Origin: an uncultured Eudoraea sp.
GTDB taxonomy: Bacteria; Bacteroidota; Bacteroidia; Flavobacteriales; Flavobacteriaceae
Length of the DNA: 64,000 nt
Direction: 5' to 3'
NCBI GenBank assembly: GCA_947258405.1
Contig: CAMYIE010000003.1
Span: forward strand, 183,319 to 247,318
The position numbers and the translations under genes are program-made. Positions 42,541-51,800 of the stretch are shown here, piece by piece. A model generated the notes under the pieces. It ran no database searches. It saw only the letters and a list, made by a program, of their open reading frames with translations, and was not told the DNA's origin. How positions within the stretch are numbered: the first letter of the stretch is position 1; each line of letters opens with the position of its first letter.

Positions 42541-43632
42541 CTAGCTTTTGTTGAGGTAATGGGCAAGTAAACCGTGGAAATGATGTACGCCTTTTTCCCG
42601 GGTAGGAGAAAACCTTCCGGCCTGGTAAAATTTCGACCTGACACCGAGCTGCACCCCTTCCACTACCTCCTCATCTTCCATTTCAACTTTGTTCAATCCG
42701 GCACCTGCCCCTTCTTCCAACTTAGAGCGGTCGTTAACAAAGCTCAGGAAACGAACACGTGTCTTATCCGTTTTCAAAGGCTCAACAATATTGACAGATA
42801 ATCCCCAGGGGTAAAAATTGAACATCATGTTTGGGAAAACCCAAAAATAATAGGCCGCAACACGCTTACCAAAATCGATATGGTCCGATGGCAGATCAAA
42901 GATCTCCTCCGCTTCTTTGGCATAGCCTATTTGAAGATTCATCTGGTCGAATAGCAGTGTTTCATAATCTCCATAGTCCAGCACCGTATTGAGATCCTGA
43001 TGTACGAATGGGATATGAAAACCTTCCAGGTAGTTGTCGCAATAGAGCGCCCAATGGGCATTTACAAAATAGTCCTTACTTCGCTTTGCATCAAGCACAA
43101 AATCATCGAGTGGTAAAAAGCCGACTCGTTGATCCATTTGCTCCAATATGGCCTCCATTTTATAAGCCGGGTTCAATCCGGCAAAAAGGCATGGACCCCA
43201 TTGCAAAAGCGGAAATTCATGCAGATTATCACAGGAGGAAGGAAAATTCTCGACCCCCTCGAATTCTGGCATAAACTCGAATCGACCATCCAGGGCAAAA
43301 CGCCTGCCATGGTAGCGGCAGTTTAATTTTTTGTAGGCTCCTGCCTGATTTGCGACAATATTGGCCCTATGAGTACAAACATTGCTCAGGCAGTGATAGT
43401 TCTCCTCCTTATCCTTCGTAAGTACAAGGGGCTCAGTTAGAAAACCATCAAGCAGCGTTAAAGGAAATACGTTTTGCGTGTTTTGAAGCAGACCTTTATG
43501 GCCAACCCACTGCCAGGAACGGTAGAAAATCTCTTCCTTTATTTTTTCAAAGATATGCTCATCGCGATAAAATGCTGCTGGCAAGGTCCTTGATTTTTTT
43601 ATATTCGGATCGATATGGTATTTACCGTTCAC
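42541..43632 (-). CDS. Rieske-type oxygenase, catalytic subunit
   Basis: 363 residues. Rieske 2Fe-2S ligands are Cys86, His88, Cys105 and His108 (NVCTHRA and LNCRYHGRRF). The mononuclear iron site shows in CDNYLEGFHIPFVHQDL. Such alpha subunits hydroxylate aromatic rings or oxidatively demethylate quaternary amines such as glycine betaine, choline or carnitine. No reductase partner is adjacent. It is divergent from an amino acid permease and DDAH-like gene, which points to small nitrogenous substrates rather than aromatics, but that is inference. Confidence 0.85.
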   Translation of the reverse strand: MNGKYHIDPNIKKSRTLPAAFYRDEHIFEKIKEEIFYRSWQWVGHKGLLQNTQNVFPLTLLDGFLTEPLVLTKDKEENYHCLSNVCTHRANIVANQAGAYKKLNCRYHGRRFALDGRFEFMPEFEGVENFPSSCDNLHEFPLLQWGPCLFAGLNPAYKMEAILEQMDQRVGFLPLDDFVLDAKRSKDYFVNAHWALYCDNYLEGFHIPFVHQDLNTVLDYGDYETLLFDQMNLQIGYAKEAEEIFDLPSDHIDFGKRVAAYYFWVFPNMMFNFYPWGLSVNIVEPLKTDKTRVRFLSFVNDRSKLEEGAGAGLNKVEMEDEEVVEGVQLGVRSKFYQAGRFSPTREKGVHHFHGLLAHYLNKS

Positions 43633-43674
43633 CTTTGATTAATTTGCATATTTAAAAGTATGTAAATCTTTTTA

Positions 43675-43704
43675 CAAACCTAACCAAACAGCAAATTGAA
43701 GCAA
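43675..43704 (-). promoter_or_regulatory. Complete promoter of the Rieske gene overlapping the permease start
   Basis: On the minus strand TTG(C) at 43704-43702, 19 bases, then TAGGTTTG at 43682-43675: a full TTG-N19-TAnnTTTG match, 42 bases ahead of the oxygenase ATG. The -33 element lies inside the first codons of the divergent permease frame, so the two genes cannot be expressed wholly independently if the TTG start of the permease is right. Confidence 0.65.
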
Positions 43705-45000
43705 ACCAAATCAAGGAAGAAACTGGGTATATGGATGAGCACCTCGCTTGTTGTGGGAAATATGATCGGTGCCGGTATATTCCTGATGCCGGCGGCTCTG
43801 GCAGCTTATGGCGGAATTAGCGTGATCGGATGGCTGGTATCTGCAGGTGGAGCCCTTATTCTGGCCAGGGTATTTAGCAACCTCAGTCTCCTGGTGCCAA
43901 ACTCTAATGGCGGACCCTATGCCTTTTCACGGGCCGGTTTCGGAGATTATCTGGGATTCCTTGTAGCATGGGGATACTGGATTTCTATTTGGGTGAGTAA
44001 TGCGGCCATCGCTATAGCTTTTGTTGCCGCTTTGAGCGTTTTTTTTCCTCTATTGACGGAAAGCAGAGTGGCAGCTGTCCTGTTAGCACTTACAGCCATC
44101 TGGCTGCTTACCTGGATCAATTCTACAGGGATCAGGGAATCTGGAAAAGTACAAATACTGACTACGGCACTTAAACTTATTCCTCTCCTCCTGATCATAG
44201 CATTAGGTTTTTTCTATTTTGATATCTCTAATTTCACTCCCTTTAACGCAAGTGATTCTACTAACTGGGCTGCCATTGCCGTAACAGCAACCATGACATT
44301 CTACGCCTTCCTCGGTTTCGAATGCGCCACCATCCCGGCCGCCAATGTGGAAAATCCGAAAAAAACAGTGCCCAGGGCTACTATGATAGGTACAATAATG
44401 ACCACACTAATCTATATCCTCAGTACGGTGGTCGTAATGGGAATGATTCCTATGGACCTCCTGGCCCTATCACCGGCTCCATTTGCCGATGCCATGGGTA
44501 TCATCGGCGGCGAGTGGGGGAAAAACCTGGTAGCTGCCGGAGCAGCGATTGCTGCTTTCGGAGCCTTAAACGGTTGGATCCTGGTTCAAGGTCAGATAGC
44601 AAAGGCCACGGCTATGGATGATCTCTTCCCCTCCATTTTTAAACGCGACAACAAGAATGGTGTTCCCATCTGGGGCCTGGTAATTGGAAGTTGTCTTACC
44701 ACTTTAGTAATGTTGATGAATTATACAGAGGGATTGGTTGAACAATTCCGTTTTATTATTCTCCTCACTACACTTTGTAGTCTAATCCCATATCTCTTTT
44801 CCTCTGCTGCATACGTCCTTATCGCGCTGGAAAAACTTAAGCCTGGAAATAATCCGTTAGCCATCCATGCACTTGGGGGAATTGCTTTTTTGTTTACCCT
44901 TTGGGCGATCTTCGGCTCCGGAGAGCGCACCGTTTTCTGGGGCACATTACTTCTGCTGGGAGGGACACCTTTCTATGTCTGGATGAAACGTAAAAAATAA
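43696..45000 (+). CDS. APC-family amino acid permease
   Basis: 434 residues with about twelve helices. The first helix region LGIWMSTSLVVGNMIGAGIFLMP holds the GxGIF substrate-binding loop of the APC superfamily, and NSNGGPYAFSRAGFGDYLGF resembles the arginine/agmatine antiporter group (AdiC/PotE). The start given is TTG; an ATG 12 codons later (MSTSLVVG region, from 43732) would cut into the first helix, so TTG is preferred. It ends 2 bases before the DDAH-like gene, so uptake and cleavage of the same compound is likely. Confidence 0.87.
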   Translation: MKQTKSRKKLGIWMSTSLVVGNMIGAGIFLMPAALAAYGGISVIGWLVSAGGALILARVFSNLSLLVPNSNGGPYAFSRAGFGDYLGFLVAWGYWISIWVSNAAIAIAFVAALSVFFPLLTESRVAAVLLALTAIWLLTWINSTGIRESGKVQILTTALKLIPLLLIIALGFFYFDISNFTPFNASDSTNWAAIAVTATMTFYAFLGFECATIPAANVENPKKTVPRATMIGTIMTTLIYILSTVVVMGMIPMDLLALSPAPFADAMGIIGGEWGKNLVAAGAAIAAFGALNGWILVQGQIAKATAMDDLFPSIFKRDNKNGVPIWGLVIGSCLTTLVMLMNYTEGLVEQFRFIILLTTLCSLIPYLFSSAAYVLIALEKLKPGNNPLAIHALGGIAFLFTLWAIFGSGERTVFWGTLLLLGGTPFYVWMKRKK

Positions 45001-45002
45001 AA

Positions 45003-45890
45003 ATGAATACTAGACAAACCACGATACATTCGGAATATCACCAACTCAGAGCTGTACTGCTTTGCCAGGCGGAAACTGCTTTCGGGTCAGCGGATAAACT
45101 CAGTCGGCAATGGAAATCCCTCAACTATGTTACATGCCCGGGTTATGAAAAGGCCCTACGAGAATACCAGCAGTTTGCAGATATCTTTATGTCACAAAAT
45201 ATCCAGTGTCATTACCTGCCACAAAATCGGGATATGAGCCTCGATGCCCTCTATTGTCGGGATGCTTCGATCGCTACAGATTTTGGCTATATCATTTGTA
45301 ATATGGGTAAGGCGGCCAGAGATATGGAACCCGCAGCTCACGCTGCCTATTATAAACAAACAGGGCAAAATATTTTGGGGATCATTGAACCACCGGGAAC
45401 GTTAGAAGGTGGAGATGTGGCATGGATCGATCGCCGAACACTTGCGGTAGGACATAGTTACCGTACAAATTATGAGGGGATCAGACAATTAAGAGCAATG
45501 GTCTCCGCTCATGGGATTGAACTCCTTGAAGCAGACCTTCCACATTATAAAGGCCCTCAGGACGTATTTCACCTGATGTCGGTTTTCAGCCCGGTGGATA
45601 AGAACCTCGCTGTGGTGTATTCTCCTCTTCTTCCCATTGGTTTCAGGAAAGAACTCATCCGAAGAGGATATGAATTTATTGAAGTCTCAGACGACGAATT
45701 CGAATCCATGGGATGTAATGTCCTCGCTGTAGCAGCAAGAAAATGTATTCTGGTCGCTGGCAATCCTAAAACAGAGGCCGCACTGGCTCACAAGGGGTGT
45801 AAGGTTTGGGCCTATAAGGGAAATGAAATTAGTGTTAAAGGTGGTGGAGGGCCTACCTGCTTAACAAGACCTATGATAAGGGTTTTATGA
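45003..45890 (+). CDS. DDAH/amidinotransferase-family hydrolase
   Basis: 295 residues of the guanidino-modifying pentein fold. Catalytic triad candidates are visible: Glu/Asp in TLEGGDVAWID, His in GPQDVFHLMS, and the nucleophile Cys near the C-terminus in GGGGPTCLTRP. The closest described activity is dimethylarginine dimethylaminohydrolase, which releases citrulline and dimethylamine; arginine deiminase-like activity is the alternative. It follows the permease gene directly and overlaps the convergent rimM by 6 bases. Confidence 0.83.
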   Translation: MNTRQTTIHSEYHQLRAVLLCQAETAFGSADKLSRQWKSLNYVTCPGYEKALREYQQFADIFMSQNIQCHYLPQNRDMSLDALYCRDASIATDFGYIICNMGKAARDMEPAAHAAYYKQTGQNILGIIEPPGTLEGGDVAWIDRRTLAVGHSYRTNYEGIRQLRAMVSAHGIELLEADLPHYKGPQDVFHLMSVFSPVDKNLAVVYSPLLPIGFRKELIRRGYEFIEVSDDEFESMGCNVLAVAARKCILVAGNPKTEAALAHKGCKVWAYKGNEISVKGGGGPTCLTRPMIRVL

Positions 45891-46412
45891 CAGGTATAGG
45901 TCTATCAGTCCTGGCGGTGTATCCACATGGATCGTTTTAGTCTGCCGGTCTACCTCATTGATGATATCATCTGCGATGGGGATAAGTAGTTTTTTACCAT
46001 CTTTCTCCGCTTCGAAAAGCGCTTGTGAAACCATATCGTTAACACCGGTAATCTTTCCTATAGATCCATGGTTCTTATCCTGAAGTTCAAATCCTATGAT
46101 TTCATGATAATAAAACTTATTGCCGCTCAGCTTTGGCAATAGCTCAAGTGGAAGGTAGAGTTTGGAACCAATTATACTATCGGCCGCCGCTTCATCCTGG
46201 ACTTCCTCGAATCGAATCCTGAGTAAACTCGTTTTATGTAGCCTGCAACGATAAATAAAAAATGGAACCAGAGAGTTGCCTAAGCCAACAAACACAGATT
46301 CCATGTTTTCGTAAATTTCGGGTTCATCGGTATCTAGCTTTACCAGTACTTCCCCCTTATAACCATATTTGGATACAACTTTACCTAGAAAGAAGCAATC
46401 TTCTTTTCGCAT
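45885..46412 (-). CDS. rimM: 16S rRNA processing protein RimM
   Basis: 175 residues, beginning MRKEDCFFLGKVVSKYGYKGEVLVKL (family pattern G-x-[IV]-x-[KR]-x-[HY]-G-x-[KR]-G) and ending with IPIADDIINEVDRQTKTIHVDTPPGLIDLY, the PRC-barrel end motif. RimM assists maturation of the 30S subunit head and binds S19. It lies 9 bases behind rpsP, the usual neighbour. Confidence 0.95.
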   Translation of the reverse strand: MRKEDCFFLGKVVSKYGYKGEVLVKLDTDEPEIYENMESVFVGLGNSLVPFFIYRCRLHKTSLLRIRFEEVQDEAAADSIIGSKLYLPLELLPKLSGNKFYYHEIIGFELQDKNHGSIGKITGVNDMVSQALFEAEKDGKKLLIPIADDIINEVDRQTKTIHVDTPPGLIDLYLS

Positions 46413-46421
46413 CCAAAGTAA

Positions 46422-47213
46422 TTATTCCTTCTTCGAGTCCTTTTCTTCAGGTTTCTCCTCTTCGGCGGCTACTTCTTCTTCAGCTTCTGGTGCAGCTTCC
46501 GCTTTCACTTCTTCGGCAGTCTCCTTTTTATCTTCAATTTCCTCTTTAACTTCTTCGGTGGTTTCTTTAACAGCTTCAGCTTCCTCTTTTACTTCCTCTT
46601 TCACCTCTTCAGCTGCTTCTTTTACTTCTTCAACCGCTTCTTTTACCTCTTCCGCAGCCTCCTCAACAACAGCTTCTTCTGCTGGTGTCTCTGCCACAGC
46701 TTCTTCTGTTGTGGTTTCTTCAACGGTTTCTGCTGTTTCCTCGGCAATCTCTTCAGGACTTTCAGCAGCAGCAGCGTCCATCATTCTTTTTTCATTGGCC
46801 TCTTTTTCAGCAGCCAGCGCTTGGGCTTTTGCGTCGGCCTTCGCTTTGGCAAGACCTTCAGTTTTCTTAGAGATTGAGCCTTCTTTCTCATCTACCCAGG
46901 CTTTAAACCTGGCTTCCACTTGTTCTTCTGTAAGTGCACCTTTAGCCAGTCCGCCCAGCAAGTGTTTTTTAAGCATCACTCCTTTGTAGGACAAAATCCT
47001 ACGAGCTGTATTAGAGGGCTGGGCACCATTTTGAAGCCATTTCACCGAATTATCAACATTGATATCGATGATAGCCGGATTGGTGTTTGGGTTATAGATT
47101 CCTAATTTTTCGAGAAATTTACCGTCTCTTTTTGAACGGGAATCCGCTGCGACGATCCAATAAAAAGGTTTTCCTTTTTTACCGTGTCTTTGTAGTCTTA
47201 TTCTAACTGGCAT
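46422..47213 (-). CDS. rpsP: Ribosomal protein S16 with a very long acidic tail
   Basis: The first about 80 residues are a normal S16 (MPVRIRLQRHGKKGKPFYWIV, then GKFLEKLGIYNP). Residues up to about 120 follow the usual Bacteroidetes extension (LLGGLAKGALTEEQVEARFKAW). The rest, to residue 263, is almost only Glu, Ala, Val, Lys and Thr, with 7-residue units of the type EEVKEAV/EEVKEAA/EEVKEEV that suggest a long charged helix or coiled coil. S16 of most bacteria has 80-90 residues. It binds 16S rRNA in the 30S body; the tail would project outward. A perfect -7 box (47272-47279) lies upstream. Confidence 0.95.
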   Translation of the reverse strand: MPVRIRLQRHGKKGKPFYWIVAADSRSKRDGKFLEKLGIYNPNTNPAIIDINVDNSVKWLQNGAQPSNTARRILSYKGVMLKKHLLGGLAKGALTEEQVEARFKAWVDEKEGSISKKTEGLAKAKADAKAQALAAEKEANEKRMMDAAAAESPEEIAEETAETVEETTTEEAVAETPAEEAVVEEAAEEVKEAVEEVKEAAEEVKEEVKEEAEAVKETTEEVKEEIEDKKETAEEVKAEAAPEAEEEVAAEEEKPEEKDSKKE

Positions 47214-47271
47214 ATCACATTAAATTTTTGAAGTACACGACTTCGGTTATTAATTCTTCTTAAAAGGTCGG

Positions 47272-47279
47272 CAAATATA
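47272..47279 (-). promoter_or_regulatory. -7 box for rpsP-rimM
   Basis: On the minus strand TATATTTG matches TAnnTTTG exactly, 59 bases ahead of the rpsP ATG. The leader of about 50 bases contains no obvious ribosomal protein binding structure that I can define. Confidence 0.5.
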
Positions 47280-47317
47280 CTGTATTTCTTTTAAACCACT
47301 AAGGAATCCGAAGAAGA

Positions 47318-48739
47318 TTATTCTTTTTCAGCAAGGCGATCGGGCCCTTTGGTCAGATCAGCTTTATGAACACATATAATACTATCCATTTTCTTTATAA
47401 TCTGAGGGTGCTGATCGGCAATATTGATCGATTCTGCAGGATCCTCGGAAATATTGTAAAGAAGTGGTGGATCGTGGATCTCTTTGCCGCCAAAATCGCC
47501 GTAAGCTCCTTCTGTTATATAATGGGCTTTAAAATCCTTATACCGTAAAGCATAGATATCGGTACCCCGATAATAGAGAAGAGATGTTCTGTTTCCCATT
47601 TCACCCTTTAATATTGTTGAACTAAGGTCTACTCCGTCTAGAATTCTATCATTTGGCAAATCCACCCCGGCCATTTGGCTAAAGGTCACAAACAAATCTA
47701 GTGTGGAGCCCAACTCATATATCACTCCTGGCTTAACATAAGCCGGTCCCCAGAAAATACCAGGTACCCGCATACCACCTTCGAATGTAGTTCCTTTACC
47801 TGCCCTTAAAAGTCCAGCACTTCCGCCATTTTTGCCAAAACTCAGCCAGGGCCCGTTATCTGAAGTAAAAACAACCACGGTATTATCTTGTATTCCCAGT
47901 TCTCTTAGCGTCTTCAGGATCCTTCCGATCCCATGATCTATTTCTTCTATTACATCGCCATAGAGACCACGGCGACTCTTCCCTTGGAACTTATCGGATA
48001 CAAATAATGGGATATGCGGAAGGCTATGTGCCAGGTATACAAAAAATGGATTATTCCTATTCTCCTTAATAAAGGCAATGGTTTCATCGGTATATCTCTC
48101 TGTAATAGTGTGTTGATTCGCAGGCCGTTCAACAATATCTGTATTTCTGATAAGCGGTACATTAAAATGCTCCGTCTTAATCATGCTGTCTGGTTGTTGC
48201 CAGTATTCTTTCCAATCCAGATGATGGATTCTGTCCATATCGTTGGAATAAGGGATGCCAAAATAGTAATCAAATCCCTGATTCACGGGAAGGTAAGTTT
48301 CTTTATGACCTAAATGCCATTTTCCTATACAGGCGGTTCTGTATCCGGAGTGCTTTAATTGTTCTGCCAGGGTGATCTCACTAAGGGGTAAACCGTATTT
48401 CGAATCTGGAAATAGCACTCTCCTTTTATGACTAATCATTCCATTTCTTATGCTAAGACGACCCGTCAGAATCGAGGCCCGACTTGGTGTACACACACTC
48501 GCAGCTGCATAAAAGTTCGTCCACTTTTGACCCTCCCTGACCATTCTGTCTAAGTGCGGTGTGGCAATACTCGGATGACCAAAAGAACCAAGATCGGCAT
48601 AACCCAGATCGTCGGCAAATATGATAATAAAATTAGGTGTTTCTATTTCCTGTCCTACACTTTTATTTATAAAAAGAAACATCGCCGGAACAATCCAAAA
48701 CTGCACAAAAAGCCGATGAAATAGAAATTTGTACTGCAT
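47318..48739 (-). CDS. Exported sulfatase
   Basis: 473 residues. N-terminal signal (FWIVPAMFLFINKSVGQ), metal-binding IIIFADDLGYADLG (Asp43, Asp44), and the formylglycine motif C83-T-P-S-R in VCTPSRASILTGR; GKWHLG and FTSDNGPW complete the arylsulfatase pattern. The key Cys is converted to formylglycine by a separate enzyme not in this window. Substrate unknown; marine flavobacteria use such enzymes on algal sulfated glycans, but no polysaccharide locus surrounds it. Confidence 0.93.
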   Translation of the reverse strand: MQYKFLFHRLFVQFWIVPAMFLFINKSVGQEIETPNFIIIFADDLGYADLGSFGHPSIATPHLDRMVREGQKWTNFYAAASVCTPSRASILTGRLSIRNGMISHKRRVLFPDSKYGLPLSEITLAEQLKHSGYRTACIGKWHLGHKETYLPVNQGFDYYFGIPYSNDMDRIHHLDWKEYWQQPDSMIKTEHFNVPLIRNTDIVERPANQHTITERYTDETIAFIKENRNNPFFVYLAHSLPHIPLFVSDKFQGKSRRGLYGDVIEEIDHGIGRILKTLRELGIQDNTVVVFTSDNGPWLSFGKNGGSAGLLRAGKGTTFEGGMRVPGIFWGPAYVKPGVIYELGSTLDLFVTFSQMAGVDLPNDRILDGVDLSSTILKGEMGNRTSLLYYRGTDIYALRYKDFKAHYITEGAYGDFGGKEIHDPPLLYNISEDPAESINIADQHPQIIKKMDSIICVHKADLTKGPDRLAEKE

Positions 48740-48881
48740 ACAAAGTAAGGTACAAATAAATCTTTTGAGATGGCCATATTACATTCTAATACTGTAGGTT
48801 GATAACTCATGAAAACTCACTTTTCCCACCAGCTCTTAATTATCTATTTTTATCGATACTTTTATAAAAATCTGAGGATAG

Positions 48882-51800
48882 ATGTTTCTGATTTTTGATA
48901 CCGAGACCACCGGCCTGCCCAAGAGATGGGATGCCCCGATTAGCGATTCGGACAACTGGCCAAGATGTGTTCAGATCGCCTGGCAATTGCACGATGAGAT
49001 GGGAGTGCTCCTGGAACACCAGGATTTTCTGATTCATCCTGATGGATATGTAATTCCCTACGAAGCAGAACAGATCCATGGTATTTCCACAGAATTGGCA
49101 AGCGATCAGGGAAAACCGCTGCAGGAAGTGCTGGAGTTGTTTAACGCTGTCCTATCAAGGAGTAAATTTGTGGTGGGTCAGAATGTCGGATTCGACATCA
49201 ACATCATGGGTGCCGAATACTACCGGCTGGGTATGCCTTCCGATCTCAGCGAAATGCCTGTTTTGGATACCTGTACCGAACGTACAGCTCAATTGTGTAA
49301 AATACCCGGCGGTCGCGGAGGCAAGTTTAAACTGCCAACACTTACCGAACTTCATCAGTTCCTGTTCGAGGAGGCCTTCCATGAGGCTCACAATGCCACT
49401 GCCGATGTAGAAGCGACTACGCGTTGTTTTCTCGAATTGATCCGGCGAAGGGAATTTAGTTCGAAAGATTTGGAGGTTGATGAAGAGTATTTTGAACAGT
49501 TTTCCCAGCTCAACAGTGAAACCATTCAAGCCGCAGGAATACGGCATGTCAATCTCAAAAAAGCATCGAAAAAGCTTGCCGACCAAGGCGGTTTGGAAAC
49601 TTCAGATGATATTCAGGATCAGGACCTCGATGAAAATTACAAAGTCATCAAAAATGCTCCCTTTGTTCATTTGCATAATCACTCTCAATTTTCGGTGCTG
49701 CAGTCTACTATAAAGATCAAAGACCTGGTGGATAGTGCAGTTGCTTTAAAAATGCCCGCGGTAGCGCTTACCGACCACGCGAATATGATGGGGGCTTTCC
49801 GTTTCGTCAAGGAGGTAAATGCTCATAATAAAAAGATCGAAGCTGCGATTGCCTCGGACCAGGAAAATGAAGATGCTGAGACAATGAAGCCAATAACACC
49901 CATTGTTGGATGTGAGTTTTTTGTCTGTGAAGATCATAGGAATAAGAACATCAAAGACTACGGCTATCAGATCGTATTACTGGCTAAAAACAAAAACGGC
50001 TATAAAAATCTTACCAAAATGTCGTCGCTGGCCTATACAGATGGATTCTACTATGTGCCCAGGATCGATAAAGAAATTATAAAACAGTATTCAGAGGATA
50101 TCATCGCACTTACCGGGAATCTTTATGGGGAGGTGCCAAATAAAATCCTAAACATTGGAGAAAAACAGGCCGAAGAAGCTTTATTGTGGTGGAAGGAAGT
50201 ATTTGGCAACGACCTCTATGTTGAGATTATGCGCCACGGTCAGGAAGATGAAGAACGTGCTAACCGGGTGCTGGTTTCACTTGCCGGAAAACATGAAGTA
50301 AAACTGGTAGCTACCAACAATACGTATTACTGCGCTAAAGAAGATGCAGCCGCTCATGATATACTGCTTTGCGTAAAAGATGGTGAAAAACAGAGCACCC
50401 CTATAGGAAAAGGTCGAGGATACCGCTATGGCCTTCCCAATCAGGAATATTATTTTAAATCGGGGGAGGAGATGAAGCAGCTTTTTAAAGACCTGCCCGA
50501 TTCTATCCTGAATATCGGTGAAATCTTGGAAAAGATAGAATCTTTTGAACTGGAACGTGATGTGCTCCTGCCAAAATTTGAGATCCCTGAAGAATTCAAG
50601 GTAGGTGACGATGAGAAAGACGGCGGGAAACGAGGGGAGAATGCCTATTTGCGGCACATAACCTACGAAGGTGCCAAAAAACGTTATGATGAGCTGGAGA
50701 GCGACATTGTAGATCGTATCGATTTTGAATTAAAAACTATTGAAAATTCGGGTTATCCGGGCTATTTCCTCATCGTAGAGGATTTTATTCGAGAGGCGCG
50801 AAATATGGGTGTATCTGTCGGTCCCGGAAGGGGTTCCGCCGCGGGTTCCGTAGTGGCGTACAGCCTGGAAATCACCAATATTGATCCGCTTAAATACGAT
50901 TTGCTCTTCGAGCGTTTTCTGAACCCCGACAGGGTATCCATGCCCGATATAGACATCGATTTTGATGACGAAGGGCGGGGAAAGGTTATGGACTATGTGA
51001 TCGATAAATATGGATCGAACCAGGTGGCCCAGATTATGACCTATGGTACCATGGCCGCAAAATCAGCTATACGCGATACCGCCCGTGTATTAGACCTGCC
51101 ACTGAACGATGCCGATCGTATTGCAAAGCTTATTCCTAATATGTCTAAGCTCAGTAAAATTTTTGGCATCCCTGAAGCAGAGCTGAAAAAAAGCTACCGT
51201 GCCGACGATCTGAACAAGATCAACGAACTCCTAAACCTGTCGGAAGGTGATGATTTGGAAGCACGGACTGTAAATATGGCCCGAACCCTGGAAGGCTCTC
51301 TACGAAATACCGGGATCCATGCCTGTGGCGTGATCATCACCCCTGACGATATCACCAATTTTGTTCCTATTGCCACCGCCCGGGACTCCGACCTATATGT
51401 TACCCAGTTCGATAATGCTGTGGTGGAAAATGCCGGACTGCTTAAAATGGATTTCCTGGGTCTGAAGACCCTTACCCTGATCAAAGACACTTGTAAGATC
51501 GTAAAGGCGCGGCAGGGAATCGACTTAGATCCGGATGCTTTTCCACTCGACGATGCAAAAACCTATGAATTATTCCAGCGGGGGGAGACGGTTGGAATTT
51601 TTCAATACGAATCCGTGGGGATGCAAAAGCATTTGAAAGAGCTAAAACCTTCGGTATTCGATGATCTCATCGCGATGAACGCCCTCTACAGGCCCGGGCC
51701 AATGGAATATATCCCAAGCTTTATCGCCAGGAAACATGGCCGGGAGGAAATCAGTTACGATTTACCTGAGATGGAGGAAAACCTCAAAGAAACTTACGGG

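Noticed and set aside
46369-46989. A 206-codon Ser/Ala-rich open frame on the plus strand
   Set aside because: It is the complement of the Glu/Lys-rich repeat tail of S16; low-complexity sequence on the coding strand keeps the opposite frame open.
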